A stretch of DNA of 47,878 bases from Dehalococcoidia bacterium (GTDB lineage: Bacteria > Chloroflexota > Dehalococcoidia > Tepidiformales > Tepidiformaceae). The stretch is from contig VXLW01000033.1 of assembly GCA_009841435.1 (NCBI GenBank), positions 1 to 47,878 of the forward strand. The letters are read 5' to 3'. A model generated the notes under the pieces. That model worked only from the letters and a program-made list of their open reading frames with translations, had not been told where the DNA came from and ran no database searches. The position numbers were made by a program, and so were the translations under genes. Shown piece by piece: positions 32,023 through 40,165 of this stretch (its first letter is position 1; the number at the start of each line of letters is the position of its first letter).

Positions 32023-32607
32023 ATGCGCATCGGGCTGATCTCCGACACCCACATCCCGGAGTCCCGCAAGGAGCTGTGGCCGCAGGCGTTCGATGCGTTC
32101 CGGGGGGTCGACGCCATCCTCCACGGCGGCGACATCCACGAAGTGTGGCTGCTCGACGAGCTGGCGGAGATCGCGCCGCTATGGGCGGCTCGGGGCAACG
32201 GCGAGGACGGGTCGGGCGGGCGCGCAGTACAGCCGGAGCACCCCCTCCTGCAGGAGGCCTGGGCGCTGGAGTTCGAGGGCGTATGGGTCGGGCTGGTGCA
32301 CGACATGCCGGTGCCGGAGATGCCTCCCCACCTGACGGTGGAGCGGGCGATGGAGCGCTACTTCGGACGGACGGACCTGGACGTGGTCGTGTACGGGCAC
32401 TCGCACGTGGAGGCGGTGGACGAGGTGGGCGGGGTGCTGTGCGTGAACCCGGGTTCTCCCACCTACCCGCACAACCTGAACACGCAGCTCGGCACGATCG
32501 GCTTCCTCGACATCGAGGACGGACGTGCGGAGGCGTCGATCTGGCAGCTCACGGAGACGGGGATCGAGCCGTTCGACTGGACTCGCTGGCGGCGTCCCAA
32601 GCCGTAG
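32023..32607 (+). CDS. YfcE/MJ0936-type metallophosphoesterase
   Basis: The 194-residue protein has the calcineurin-like motif set: D8-x-H10 (SDTH), GGD with D37, GNGE with N59, and the C-terminal GHSH followed by VNPGSPTYP. Relatives are small phosphodiesterases with broad activity on model substrates; the natural substrate is unknown. It is divergent from alkB, and the 73-bp shared region includes the SOS box, so co-regulation under DNA damage is possible. The start has a -10 box 6 nt upstream and no ribosome site. Confidence 0.9.
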   Translation: MRIGLISDTHIPESRKELWPQAFDAFRGVDAILHGGDIHEVWLLDELAEIAPLWAARGNGEDGSGGRAVQPEHPLLQEAWALEFEGVWVGLVHDMPVPEMPPHLTVERAMERYFGRTDLDVVVYGHSHVEAVDEVGGVLCVNPGSPTYPHNLNTQLGTIGFLDIEDGRAEASIWQLTETGIEPFDWTRWRRPKP

Positions 32608-32631
32608 CCGTCGGCGCTCCCAGCAGTGCGC

Positions 32632-32637
32632 TATACT
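32632..32637 (+). promoter_or_regulatory. -10 element of the DUF454 gene
   Basis: TATACT lies about 98 nt before the DUF454 ATG. The leader in between contains two strong hairpins. Confidence 0.45.
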
Positions 32638-32641
32638 CCCA

Positions 32642-32689
32642 CCGGAACTCTCACTTGTTCCGGGTTGGCAGCCAATTGACAGAATTGGC
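32642..32689 (+). other. Two consecutive hairpins in the DUF454 leader
   Basis: CCGGAAC (32642-32648) pairs with GTTCCGG (32657-32663) around an 8-nt loop. GCCAATT (32671-32677) pairs with AATTGGC (32683-32689) around a 5-nt loop. Both arms are perfect 7-bp repeats. Three TTGGCAG/TTGACAG words overlap the second hairpin (32665, 32676, 32685). The structure is directly visible; its role as an RNA element or a protein site is open. Confidence 0.55.
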
Positions 32690-32735
32690 AGGTTCTTCAG
32701 AAGCGGTCCGCAGCCAGGTAGCGTCATCGGCCCCG

Positions 32736-33098
32736 ATGCGCTGGCTCTACCTCGCGCTCGGGAGCCTGCTCGTCGGGATCGGTGTGCTGGGCGTGTTCCT
32801 GCCGCTGCTGCCACACACGATCTTCTTCCTGCTGGCAGCGGCCTGTTATGCGCGTGGGTCGGAGCGGGCGCACACCTGGCTCATGACGAACCGCTTCTTC
32901 GGCCGGTATCTGCGCAACTACAGCGAACACCGCGGCGCGACGCCCGGAACGAAGGCCGTCACCATCGCGATGCTCTGGATCGGCCTAGCGATCTCCGCCT
33001 GGCTGATCACACCGGCGGTGTGGATCTACGCCATCCTGGCCGCCGTCGGGGTGGGCGTCACGACCTACGTGCTGAGCCTGCGCACGCTGCGCGACTGA
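32736..33098 (+). CDS. DUF454 (YbaN-like) membrane protein
   Basis: The 120-residue protein has the family start RWLYLALGSLLVGIGVLGVFLPLLPHTIFFLLAAACYARGS, which is divided by the conserved LP..P turn, then HRGATPGTKA and two more membrane helices. Function is not established for this family. ATG 32736 is the start that matches homologues. A poorly formed ribosome site precedes it, so translation may depend on the structured leader. It is alone between a metallophosphoesterase and a convergent SPFH gene. Confidence 0.88.
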   Translation: MRWLYLALGSLLVGIGVLGVFLPLLPHTIFFLLAAACYARGSERAHTWLMTNRFFGRYLRNYSEHRGATPGTKAVTIAMLWIGLAISAWLITPAVWIYAILAAVGVGVTTYVLSLRTLRD

Positions 33099-33122
33099 CC
33101 GCGGCGACCGGCGCGACCTTCC

Positions 33123-34208
33123 CTAGTTCTCCTCGCCGGTTCCGGCCGTGGTCGAGGTCGTCGTCGTGACCGGCGTGGGCACGTCATCCTCGTCTTCCTC
33201 GTCCGGATCGTCTCCCGAGAGCAACGTCGCCGGGTCGATGATGATGTTCTGTCCCGAGGGGATGAGGGCGATGTCGAGGTCGGGCGCCAGCTTGTCGATG
33301 GCGAGGTACTGGATAACCTGGGCGGTGAGGGAGGCATCGAGCAGGACGTTCGCATCGGCCTGCGCCTGGGCGCGGAGGCGGATGGCCTCGGCGTTGCCAC
33401 GGGCACGCTCGATCTCGGCGTTGGCATCACCTTCGGCGCGCGCCTCGACAGCGCGGGCTTCACCCTTGGCGCGCTCCTCGGCCTGGATGGCCTCGGCCTG
33501 CGCCTGGGCGATGCGCTCCTCCTCACGGAGGGCGTTCTGCGCGGCGATCTGCTTCTCCTCGATCGAGCGTTTGAAGTCGGGGTTGAAGTCGACGTTGTCG
33601 ATTAGGAGGTCCTGGACCGTGACAGAGAAGTCTTGGAGGTCGGCGGCGAGCGCGGCGCGGACGTTCTCGCGGATGGTCTCGCGGTTGGGCGCGATATCGA
33701 CCGTGTTGTACTTGACCGTCTCGGCCTTGAAGTACTGGTTGATGCGCGGCTCGACGAGGATGTCGAACCAGTTAGGGCCAACGTCACGGTAGAGGTCCTC
33801 AACCGCCGCCGGGTCCACCTGGTAGTTGACGGTGGTCGAGATGATGACGTCCTGGGTCTCGGCCGAGAACCCGCTGACGTTGTCGAAGCGGGCGCGCTGG
33901 ACGCGGATGCTCTCGGTACGGATTTCCTGCCAGGGAGCGATGAACTGGAGGCCCTCACCGCGGCTCCCGACGATCTCACCGAACTGGTAGACGACGGCCA
34001 CGTGACCGGCCTCGATCTGCTTGAGCGAGGAGAGGGCGGTGTGGGCGCCGGCCCAGATCACGAACACGATGATGGCAAGCACGATCACGATGAGGCCGCG
34101 GTCGGCCTCAGGGCTCCCGGGCTCCGCCTCGCTGCGCATCGCCCGCCCGAACAGGAAGGCGACGCCGCAAAGCACGATGGCGACGGCGACACTGACAAAC
34201 CAGACCAT
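33123..34208 (-). CDS. SPFH/prohibitin-domain membrane protein
   Basis: The 361-residue protein has two hydrophobic segments (about 3-23 and 38-60), then a band-7/prohibitin domain with IEAGHVAVVYQFGEIVG and GLQFIAPWQEI. A coiled-coil region rich in Ala, Glu and Arg follows (about 215-290, EEERIAQAQAEAIQAEERAKGEAR). The C-terminal tail is acidic and Thr-rich. Such proteins form large ring or cage assemblies on membranes and often hold proteases such as FtsH; a partner is not visible here. GGGAG precedes ATG 34208, and TACACT at 34246-34241 on the minus strand is a plausible -10. Confidence 0.9.
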   Translation of the reverse strand: MVWFVSVAVAIVLCGVAFLFGRAMRSEAEPGSPEADRGLIVIVLAIIVFVIWAGAHTALSSLKQIEAGHVAVVYQFGEIVGSRGEGLQFIAPWQEIRTESIRVQRARFDNVSGFSAETQDVIISTTVNYQVDPAAVEDLYRDVGPNWFDILVEPRINQYFKAETVKYNTVDIAPNRETIRENVRAALAADLQDFSVTVQDLLIDNVDFNPDFKRSIEEKQIAAQNALREEERIAQAQAEAIQAEERAKGEARAVEARAEGDANAEIERARGNAEAIRLRAQAQADANVLLDASLTAQVIQYLAIDKLAPDLDIALIPSGQNIIIDPATLLSGDDPDEEDEDDVPTPVTTTTSTTAGTGEEN

Positions 34209-34240
34209 GACTACTCCCGGGACGCTGGTGGCTGCGGAAG

Positions 34241-34246
34241 AGTGTA
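34241..34246 (-). promoter_or_regulatory. -10 element of the SPFH gene
   Basis: TACACT on the minus strand lies about 32 nt before the ATG. The region further upstream (34265-34330) holds only loosely repeated GGTGG/ATCGG words and no gene. Confidence 0.35.
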
Positions 34247-34331
34247 CGGGGGCGGGCGCTTAGGTGGTGGACCGATGGTTAGCGATCGGTGATCGGCACA
34301 GTGGACCAACAGCCGGGGCCAACAGCCCCAT

Positions 34332-35318
34332 TCACACCCGCGCCCAGTCGTTCGTGCTGAAGATGTCCTCGGCGAGGGGGCTGCGCTGGCCGAGGGCGAG
34401 GCGGTGGCCCCCGACGGCGCCGATCATGGCGGCGTTGTCGGTACAGAGGGAGGGTGGGGGGATGCGGACGGGCACGGGGCTGCGGGCCTGCATCTCCTCA
34501 CGCAAGCGTCCGTTGGCGGCCACGCCGCCGGCGAGCAGCACCTCCGCTACGTCGAGCTCGCGGGCGAGACGCGAGACCTTGCCGGTGAGGACATCGACGA
34601 CCGCCTCCTGGAACTCCCAGGCGATCTCCGCGGGGGAGGCGCGCTCTTCGCGCACGGCGTGCAGGACGGCGGTCTTGAGGCCGCTGAAGCTGAAGTCGCA
34701 GGTGCCGCGCAGCCAGGCGCGGGGGAGGCGGAGGGCGGAGGCGCCGGCCGTCGCGGCCAGCTTCGAGATGGCGGGGCCGCCGGGGAAGGGGAGGCCGAGC
34801 AGGCGGCCGGACTTGTCGAACGCCTCGCCGGCGGCGTCGTCGAGGGTGCCGCCGAGGCGCTCGTACTGGCCGTGCTCACGCATGAGAATGAGGTCGGTGT
34901 GGCCGCCGGAGACGACGAGGCAGAGGGCGGGGAAGGCGGGCGGGGGGCCTTCGACGAGCCAGTTCGCGTAGACGTGGCCCTCGAGGTGGTTCACGCCGAG
35001 GAAGGGCAGGTCGCGCCCGAACGCGATCGCCTTGCCGGTGCTGTAGCCGACGAGGAGCGCGCCCGCGAGCCCGGGGCCTCGGGTGGCGCAGACGGCGTCG
35101 ATGTCGTCGAGGGTGCAGCCCGCCTCGGAGAAGGCCTCGCGCACGACCGGAGCGATCTGGCGCAGGTGTTCGCGGCTGGCGACCTCGGGCACGATGCCGC
35201 CGTATTTCGCGTGCAGATCGACCTGGCTGGCGACGATCGTACTGTGGATGGTCGTGCCGCCCTCGATGACGGCGGCGGCGGTTTCGTCGCAGGATGACTC
35301 GATCGCGAGCACGAGCAT
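34332..35318 (-). CDS. tsaD: tRNA N6-adenosine threonylcarbamoyltransferase
   Basis: TsaD transfers the threonylcarbamoyl group to A37 of ANN-decoding tRNAs with TsaB and TsaE. The 328-residue protein starts MLVLAIESSCDETAAAV and has the metal-binding H111-x3-H115 (NHLEGH), VVSGGHTDL, the GxAFDK box and CTDNAAMIGAVG. All key features are intact. ATG 35318 is chosen over an upstream in-frame ATG; TACGAT lies 9 nt before it. TsaB and TsaE genes are not in the window. Confidence 0.96.
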   Translation of the reverse strand: MLVLAIESSCDETAAAVIEGGTTIHSTIVASQVDLHAKYGGIVPEVASREHLRQIAPVVREAFSEAGCTLDDIDAVCATRGPGLAGALLVGYSTGKAIAFGRDLPFLGVNHLEGHVYANWLVEGPPPAFPALCLVVSGGHTDLILMREHGQYERLGGTLDDAAGEAFDKSGRLLGLPFPGGPAISKLAATAGASALRLPRAWLRGTCDFSFSGLKTAVLHAVREERASPAEIAWEFQEAVVDVLTGKVSRLARELDVAEVLLAGGVAANGRLREEMQARSPVPVRIPPPSLCTDNAAMIGAVGGHRLALGQRSPLAEDIFSTNDWARV

Positions 35319-35327
35319 GGTCCTGCG

Positions 35328-35333
35328 ATCGTA
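35328..35333 (-). promoter_or_regulatory. -10 element of tsaD
   Basis: TACGAT on the minus strand lies 9 nt before the tsaD ATG. The short gap holds only a weak CAGGA ribosome-like word. Confidence 0.4.
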
Positions 35334-35377
35334 ACCACCGCCCGCGCGAGGGGCCACGGGGCCAGCCTGCGACGCCG

Positions 35378-35383
35378 TAGAAT
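35378..35383 (+). promoter_or_regulatory. -10 element of the MoaD-like gene and amidase
   Basis: TAGAAT followed by GCGC, identical over 10 bases with the element at 39134. It is 18 nt before ATG 35402, with GGAGG in between. Confidence 0.45.
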
Positions 35384-35401
35384 GCGCCCGCGGAGGCGCA
35401 G

Positions 35402-35641
35402 ATGGCGGTCACGGTGAAGCTGTTCCCGACGCTCCAGAACCTCTCGAAGTCGAAGCTTGAGACGTTCGAGCTGGACTGGCACGAGGGGCTGACGGCGAAG
35501 GAGATCCTCGAGGACGAAGGATTCAACGAGCGCGACCAGGAGGCCGTGCTGGCCGTGATCAACAACGAGCAGTCCCAGCTCGACACGCCCATCGCCGACG
35601 GCGACGCTGTCGAGCTGCGCATCAACATGCAGGGCGGCTGA
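35402..35641 (+). CDS. MoaD/ThiS-like ubiquitin-fold sulfur-carrier protein
   Basis: The 79-residue protein has the beta-grasp pattern VTVKLFPTLQNL...ADGDAVELRINMQGG and ends in the di-glycine needed for adenylation and thiocarboxylate formation. It could serve molybdopterin, thiamine, or another sulfur-transfer route. No moaE, thiF-like or thiG gene is adjacent. GGAGG precedes ATG 35402. The amidase gene begins 4 nt after its stop, so the two are probably translated from one mRNA, an unusual pairing. Confidence 0.85.
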   Translation: MAVTVKLFPTLQNLSKSKLETFELDWHEGLTAKEILEDEGFNERDQEAVLAVINNEQSQLDTPIADGDAVELRINMQGG

Positions 35642-35645
35642 CCCG

Positions 35646-37061
35646 GTGCCCGACCTCGACCTCGACTACGCCCACGCGCATGAGCTGGCGGCGCTGGTGC
35701 GCTCCGGGGAGCTTTCGCCGGTTGTGCTCATGGAGCGCTCACTGGCGCGGATCGAGGCGCTCAACCCGACGCTGAACGCCTTCGTGGAGGTGGACGCGGA
35801 GGGGGCCGTGCGCCAGGCGGAGGCGCTGGCCGGGCGACTGGCGGGGGGAGAGGCGGCGGGGCCGTTCGCAGGGTTACCGCTAGGCGTGAAGGACCTGGAG
35901 AACGCCGCGGGTTTCGTGACAACGAAGGGCTCGCGGCTCTACCGCGACAACCGCGTCGACTTCGACGACGCGCACGTGGCGCGGCTAAAGGCGGCAGGCG
36001 CAATCATCGTGGGGAAGACGAACACGCCTGAGTTCGGGCACATCCCCTTCACGGACAACGAGCTGTTCGGGTCGACGCTTAACCCGTGGAACCTGGAGCG
36101 CACGCCGGGAGGCTCGAGCGGCGGATCATCGGCGGCGTTGGCCTCGGGGATGGTGCCACTCGCCACGGCGAGCGACGGCGGCGGGTCGATACGCATCCCC
36201 GCGTGTTACACGGGCCTGTACGGCCTGAAGCCATCGCAGGGGCGCACTCCCATCGCGCCCCGGCCGATGCCGACATGGCTCAGCATCAGCTGCTACGGCC
36301 CGCTGACGCGTTCCGTGCGCGACGCAGCCATCTACCTCGACGTGGTGGCGGGACCGGACCCGCGCGACCCGGAGTCGCTGCCAGCGCCGGATATCTCCTA
36401 CGCGGAGACGCTGGAGGAACCGCTGCCGAAGCTGCGCATCGCCTTCAACGAGACGCTGGGCGTGACCACGGTCCAGCGGGACGTGCTGCGCGAGGTTCGG
36501 GCGGCAGCGGAGGCGTTCGCGGACATGGGCCACGACATCGTCGAAACCGACGACACGATCCCCGAGATGGGGGGTTGGTGGGCTCGGGTCTCGGCATTCC
36601 AGTCGCTGGGGCAGGAGTGGGACAACTTCTCGACGCGCCACGACGAGTTCACGAGGCGCTACATCCGCCAGCTCGACCGCGCCCTCGAGGTGGGCCCCTC
36701 CGACTTCCAGGAGTTCCTGCGACGTCGCGGGGAGCTGGTCTCGTGGACGGCGGGGCTGTTTGAAGAGTACGACCTGCTGCTGACGCCTACGCTCCCGACC
36801 GAGGCGTTCGCGCCCGCAGGCCCGATCCCCCGCGAGATCGAGGGGGAGCAGGCGAACGCCATCGCCTACACCTACCCGTTCAACTTCACGGGTCACCCTG
36901 CGGCCTCGGTGCCGGCGGGACTGACCGACGCCGGTCTCCCCTGCGGCCTCCAGATTGTCGGCCCCCGGCACCGCGACGACCTCGTCCTGCGCGCGTCGTA
37001 CGCCTACGAGCAGGCGCGACCCTTCCCGGCGCTGCCGCGCGAGCCCTTCGCTTCCGTGTAG
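35646..37061 (+). CDS. Amidase signature family enzyme
   Basis: The 471-residue protein has the complete Ser-cisSer-Lys triad of the family: K82 in LGVKDLEN, S157 in [15 protein letters not shown], and S181 in [10 protein letters not shown]. The spacing of 75 and 24 residues is as in fatty acid amide hydrolase. Substrates range from amides to tRNA-bound Gln or Asn. The absence of gatB and gatC nearby and the [17 protein letters not shown]-terminal block fit a stand-alone amidase. GTG 35646 is 4 nt after the MoaD-like stop. The ribosome site is weak, so coupling to the upstream gene is likely. Confidence 0.92.
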   Translation: MPDLDLDYAHAHELAALVRSGELSPVVLMERSLARIEALNPTLNAFVEVDAEGAVRQAEALAGRLAGGEAAGPFAGLPLGVKDLENAAGFVTTKGSRLYRDNRVDFDDAHVARLKAAGAIIVGKTNTPEFGHIPFTDNELFGSTLNPWNLERTPGGSSGGSSAALASGMVPLATASDGGGSIRIPACYTGLYGLKPSQGRTPIAPRPMPTWLSISCYGPLTRSVRDAAIYLDVVAGPDPRDPESLPAPDISYAETLEEPLPKLRIAFNETLGVTTVQRDVLREVRAAAEAFADMGHDIVETDDTIPEMGGWWARVSAFQSLGQEWDNFSTRHDEFTRRYIRQLDRALEVGPSDFQEFLRRRGELVSWTAGLFEEYDLLLTPTLPTEAFAPAGPIPREIEGEQANAIAYTYPFNFTGHPAASVPAGLTDAGLPCGLQIVGPRHRDDLVLRASYAYEQARPFPALPREPFASV

Positions 37062-37076
37062 GTCGGCTGTGTAACG

Positions 37077-38129
37077 ATGCCTCCGATGAAGTACGTCACG
37101 TTCAACCAGGCGCTGCTGGCCGTCGGCCTTCTCAGCCTGACTATCGCGCTGACGAACGCAGAGGGGAACAGCTTCGGAATTGCCGCCTCGCTCCTGGTCG
37201 ACGACGGTCCGTCCATCGGCGCCCCCGTCGTGCTGCTGGCGGTGTCGATCGCCCTCCCGCTGATCATTCTCGCCATTGCCATCGGAAGGATGTCAACTGC
37301 CGCCCCGGGCGGTGAGGCGGGAGATCCACTGACCTACGCGGAAGCCCGCATCGCTATCGCGCTGACGGGGCTCAGCCTTCTGGCGTCCTTCGCTCCGCAG
37401 TTGGTCACGGCGAACACAAACGCCGGGTGGGGCGAATCGACCCTATCGATCGTCTACCTCGTGGGTGCGCTCGTGATCCTGGGGGCCATCCTCGGCAGCG
37501 CCCTGTTTGACCGGAATCGGGACCCGGGTCTCTTCGGTCTCCCCCAGGTGCTGAGGTGCGTGGCCCTGATCGCCCTTGTGGTCGCAGCCGTGGTCGCTCC
37601 AGTCCTCAACGGCGTCCTGGTGGCTGGCAGCACGGTCGATCCTGACCTCATCGCAAGGAAGAGCTCGCTCGCATTCGGCGTGTACGCGATCGCGGCGGTG
37701 GCCGCCATCGTTGTGACTCTCCTTGTGCTCCGGCTCAGCAGCGGCATGGGTCCACGCTCGGCGATCGCCGCAGCAGCGCTTCTCCTGGCCATTTCCGGCA
37801 GCGTGCACCTCGTCTACACCCTCACACTCGGGCTCGCGCTGGGAGCTCTTGTGGCTGCCGGCTACTTTGGCAGCCGTGCCGAGGACGGCCCCGCAGCACC
37901 CGTGCGCAACGGCGCCTTGCTCGCCGGAGTGGGTGGCCTGGGGCTCATCATCAGCGCCTCCACGATCAAGTACGTCATCTCCCTCTACCACGCCTGCGCG
38001 AAGTTCGATGCCTCTCTCTACCTGTGGCCGACCCTTGCGCTGGTGGCAGCGGTTCTGTTCAGTCTTGGGCTGACCTTGGTCGGGTTGGCAAGGCTGCGGA
38101 GCGGGAACGGTCCTGCAGACGTCGGCTAG
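37077..38129 (+). CDS. Polytopic membrane protein of unknown function
   Basis: The 350-residue protein has about nine hydrophobic helices (for example 12-27, 50-70, 90-110, 124-142, 159-178, 197-218, 225-255, 275-297 and 315-337). I recognise no family. Small and aliphatic residues dominate, with few charged residues in the helices. Synonymous codon choice looks less GC-extreme than in adjacent genes (ATT, TCA and AGG codons are more frequent), so recent acquisition is possible but not shown. It converges on ccsB with only 6 bp between the stops. Confidence 0.6.
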   Translation: MPPMKYVTFNQALLAVGLLSLTIALTNAEGNSFGIAASLLVDDGPSIGAPVVLLAVSIALPLIILAIAIGRMSTAAPGGEAGDPLTYAEARIAIALTGLSLLASFAPQLVTANTNAGWGESTLSIVYLVGALVILGAILGSALFDRNRDPGLFGLPQVLRCVALIALVVAAVVAPVLNGVLVAGSTVDPDLIARKSSLAFGVYAIAAVAAIVVTLLVLRLSSGMGPRSAIAAAALLLAISGSVHLVYTLTLGLALGALVAAGYFGSRAEDGPAAPVRNGALLAGVGGLGLIISASTIKYVISLYHACAKFDASLYLWPTLALVAAVLFSLGLTLVGLARLRSGNGPADVG

Positions 38130-38135
38130 CCGGCG

Positions 38136-39083
38136 TCAGACCCCGGCGTAGCTGTGGAGGCCGGTGATCCAGAGGTTCACGCCGAAGTAGGTGAAGAGCA
38201 GCAGTGCGAACATGGCGACCAGCCACCACATGGGGTCGGGGCGCCAGCTGCGCTGGAACCGCTTCGGGATGATCCAGCGGATGATGGGCGCGCCGGCAAC
38301 GGAGCCTTCGCCGGCGCGGGCGTGGAAGTAGGCGGCCAGGGCGAGCAGGACGACGAGAGCGCTGGTCTCCTTGGGGTCCCAGCCCCAGTAACGACCCCAG
38401 GCGCTGTTCGCCCACCAGGCGCCCAGGGCGATGCCCAGCGCCAGCAGCGGGAACCCCACAAGGACGGCGCGATGGGCGAGGTCGCCGGCGGCCTCGCCGC
38501 CCGGGAGCGAGGCGAATCGCCTGCGGCCCTCGCCACCCTGAACCAGGTAGATGACGGCGGCGCTGAAGGCCACGGTGAGGACGGCGTAGGAGACCATCAC
38601 GACGCTCACATGGAGGGTGAGCAAGGGACCGTTCTGGAGGGCGGGGATGAGGGGGATGACCTCGTCGGGGAAGAGGGTGGCGATGCCGAGAAGGGCAGTG
38701 ACGATGGGGAGGGCGACCAGCCCGAAGCGTCGCGCTCCCGCCGTCCGCTCGAACGCGAGCCAGGCGACGGAGACGCCCCAGGCGAGGGCGACGGTGTACT
38801 CGTACAGATTCGAGAGCGGCGCATGCTCGACTGCGATCCAGCGGGCGATCAGCGAGACCGTGAGGGCAGTCGCCGTGAGCGCGGCGAACGTGGTCGCGAG
38901 GCGGCCGATGCCAGCGTTGGGCGTGCCGGTCGCGCCGGAGAGCGTGACGGTCCCGGCGGATGTCTGTGCGCTCAGGCGGCGCAGGGAAAGGGAGGCGCTG
39001 GCGACGTGCGCAAGGTAGGTCGCGGACGCAATTCCGGCGAACGCGAGGCCGGTCCAGAACAGGTAGCTCGCGAGCTCGACCAT
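38136..39083 (-). CDS. ccsB: Cytochrome c biogenesis protein CcsB/ResC-like (heme handling)
   Basis: The 315-residue protein is a polytopic System II (or CcmC/CcmF-like) heme-handling protein. It has the tryptophan-rich WWD box AWGRYWGWDPKETSALV and flanking His residues, such as H104-type positions in LNLYEYTV and ISxxLHVSVVMVSY. It helps export and attach heme to c-type cytochromes outside the membrane. No ccs1/resB gene is adjacent. ATG 39083 is chosen because a TACAAT -10 box lies exactly 6 nt upstream; GTG 39086 is one codon earlier. The presence of c-type cytochromes is implied. Confidence 0.88.
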   Translation of the reverse strand: MVELASYLFWTGLAFAGIASATYLAHVASASLSLRRLSAQTSAGTVTLSGATGTPNAGIGRLATTFAALTATALTVSLIARWIAVEHAPLSNLYEYTVALAWGVSVAWLAFERTAGARRFGLVALPIVTALLGIATLFPDEVIPLIPALQNGPLLTLHVSVVMVSYAVLTVAFSAAVIYLVQGGEGRRRFASLPGGEAAGDLAHRAVLVGFPLLALGIALGAWWANSAWGRYWGWDPKETSALVVLLALAAYFHARAGEGSVAGAPIIRWIIPKRFQRSWRPDPMWWLVAMFALLLFTYFGVNLWITGLHSYAGV

Positions 39084-39089
39084 CACCCG

Positions 39090-39095
39090 ATTGTA
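39090..39095 (-). promoter_or_regulatory. -10 element of ccsB (leaderless type)
   Basis: TACAAT on the minus strand ends 6 nt before the ATG at 39083, with no ribosome site. A clear -35 is not visible. Confidence 0.5.
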
Positions 39096-39133
39096 TCGCC
39101 GGTCCCCGCCACGGACCTGCGCCGGGCTGCCCG

Positions 39134-39139
39134 TAGAAT
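39134..39139 (+). promoter_or_regulatory. -10 element of the luciferase-like oxidoreductase gene
   Basis: TAGAAT followed by GCGC, 36 nt before ATG 39176. It is the third copy of this extended -10 word in the window. Confidence 0.45.
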
Positions 39140-39175
39140 GCGCGGGTCGCGGCGTCCGCCGCAGGAAGGGACGAG

Positions 39176-40117
39176 ATGACAGCCACCCGCAAGGCCCACT
39201 TCGGCGTGACCGTGCCGCAGATCAAGCGCACCTGGGAGGAATCGAGCGCCGCTGCGCGCGAGTTCGAGTCGCTCGGGTTCGATTCGATCTGGGTGAACGA
39301 CCACCTCTACGGGCCGCAGTCGCCCCAGATTCCGATCCTCGAGGCGTGGACGGCGGTGGCGGGGCTGGCGGCGATCACCGAGCGCGTCGAGATCGGCACG
39401 CTCGTGACACCTGCGGGGATGCGCAATCCGGCGCACCTCGGGAAGACGATCGCGACGGCCGACGAGATCGCGGGCGGGCGCGTCATCCCGGGACTCGGGG
39501 GCGGCTGGATGGAGCGCGAGTTCACGGACTTCGGCGTGCCGTTCCTCTCGACGCGCGAGCGGCTACGGCAACTCGAGGAGACGGTGGTGCTGCTGAAGCG
39601 GATGTGGAGCGAAGAGGAAGCGGTCACCTACGAGGGGAAGCACGTACGCGTCGAGAACCTCGTGTGCGAGCCGAAGCCGCCGCGGACGCCGCCCATCCTC
39701 ATCGGGGGCGCGGGAGAGCGCGTCACGCTGCGGGTCGCGGCGCAGCACGCCGACATCTACAACAACCTCGCGGGACACCACTCGAATCTCGCGCGGAAGG
39801 TCGAGGTGCTGCGTCAGCACTGCGCCGACATCGGTCGCGACCCGGACGAGATCGCGGTCAGCCAGCAGTGCCTGGTCACGATCGCGCCGGACGAGGCGTC
39901 GGCGGCGCCGATGATCGAGCGGGCGCAGAGGATCTTCGGCGGGCACCTCGGCGACCCCACCGGACCCCTCGCCCTCTCCGGCAGCCCCGAGCGCATCCGC
40001 GACCAGATCGCGGCCAACCGCGCGGCGGGCTGCGACATGTTCGTCATCGAGTTCTTCGGTCGCGACACGCGGGAGCCGGCGCGGCTGTTCGCGGAGAAGG
40101 TCCTGCCGTACGTCTAG
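39176..40117 (+). CDS. Luciferase-like (LLM) flavin- or F420-dependent oxidoreductase
   Basis: The 313-residue protein is a bacterial luciferase-family TIM barrel: FGVTVPQIKRTWEESSAAAREFESLGFDSIWVNDHL is split into the substrate-side and cofactor-side blocks, then ERVEIGTLVTPAGMRNPAHLGK, GLGGGWMEREFTDFGVPF and PPILIGGAGER. Members reduce or oxidise diverse compounds with FMNH2 or F420. The pattern is closest to F420-dependent actinobacterial and Chloroflexota relatives, but the cofactor is not proven. AGGAAGGGA precedes ATG 39176. The next gene is selC, 48 bp downstream on the same strand, and may share its transcript. Confidence 0.9.
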   Translation: MTATRKAHFGVTVPQIKRTWEESSAAAREFESLGFDSIWVNDHLYGPQSPQIPILEAWTAVAGLAAITERVEIGTLVTPAGMRNPAHLGKTIATADEIAGGRVIPGLGGGWMEREFTDFGVPFLSTRERLRQLEETVVLLKRMWSEEEAVTYEGKHVRVENLVCEPKPPRTPPILIGGAGERVTLRVAAQHADIYNNLAGHHSNLARKVEVLRQHCADIGRDPDEIAVSQQCLVTIAPDEASAAPMIERAQRIFGGHLGDPTGPLALSGSPERIRDQIAANRAAGCDMFVIEFFGRDTREPARLFAEKVLPYV

Positions 40118-40148
40118 TCGAGGCCAGCCCGCCCCTTGTGCGGCGCGG

Positions 40149-40154
40149 TAGGAT
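40149..40154 (+). promoter_or_regulatory. -10 element of selC
   Basis: TAGGAT ends 11 nt before the mature 5' end of tRNA-Sec. A good -35 is not seen, and read-through from the preceding gene is also possible. Confidence 0.35.
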
Positions 40155-40165
40155 GGCCAGTCCGG

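Noticed and set aside
32676-32704. TTGACA as a -35 box for the DUF454 gene
   Set aside because: No -10 follows at 16-18 nt, and the word lies inside a hairpin and a set of direct repeats.
34265-34330. Possible tandem repeat between the SPFH gene and tsaD
   Set aside because: The GGTGG and ATCGG words recur only loosely, without a constant period, so this is not called a repeat.
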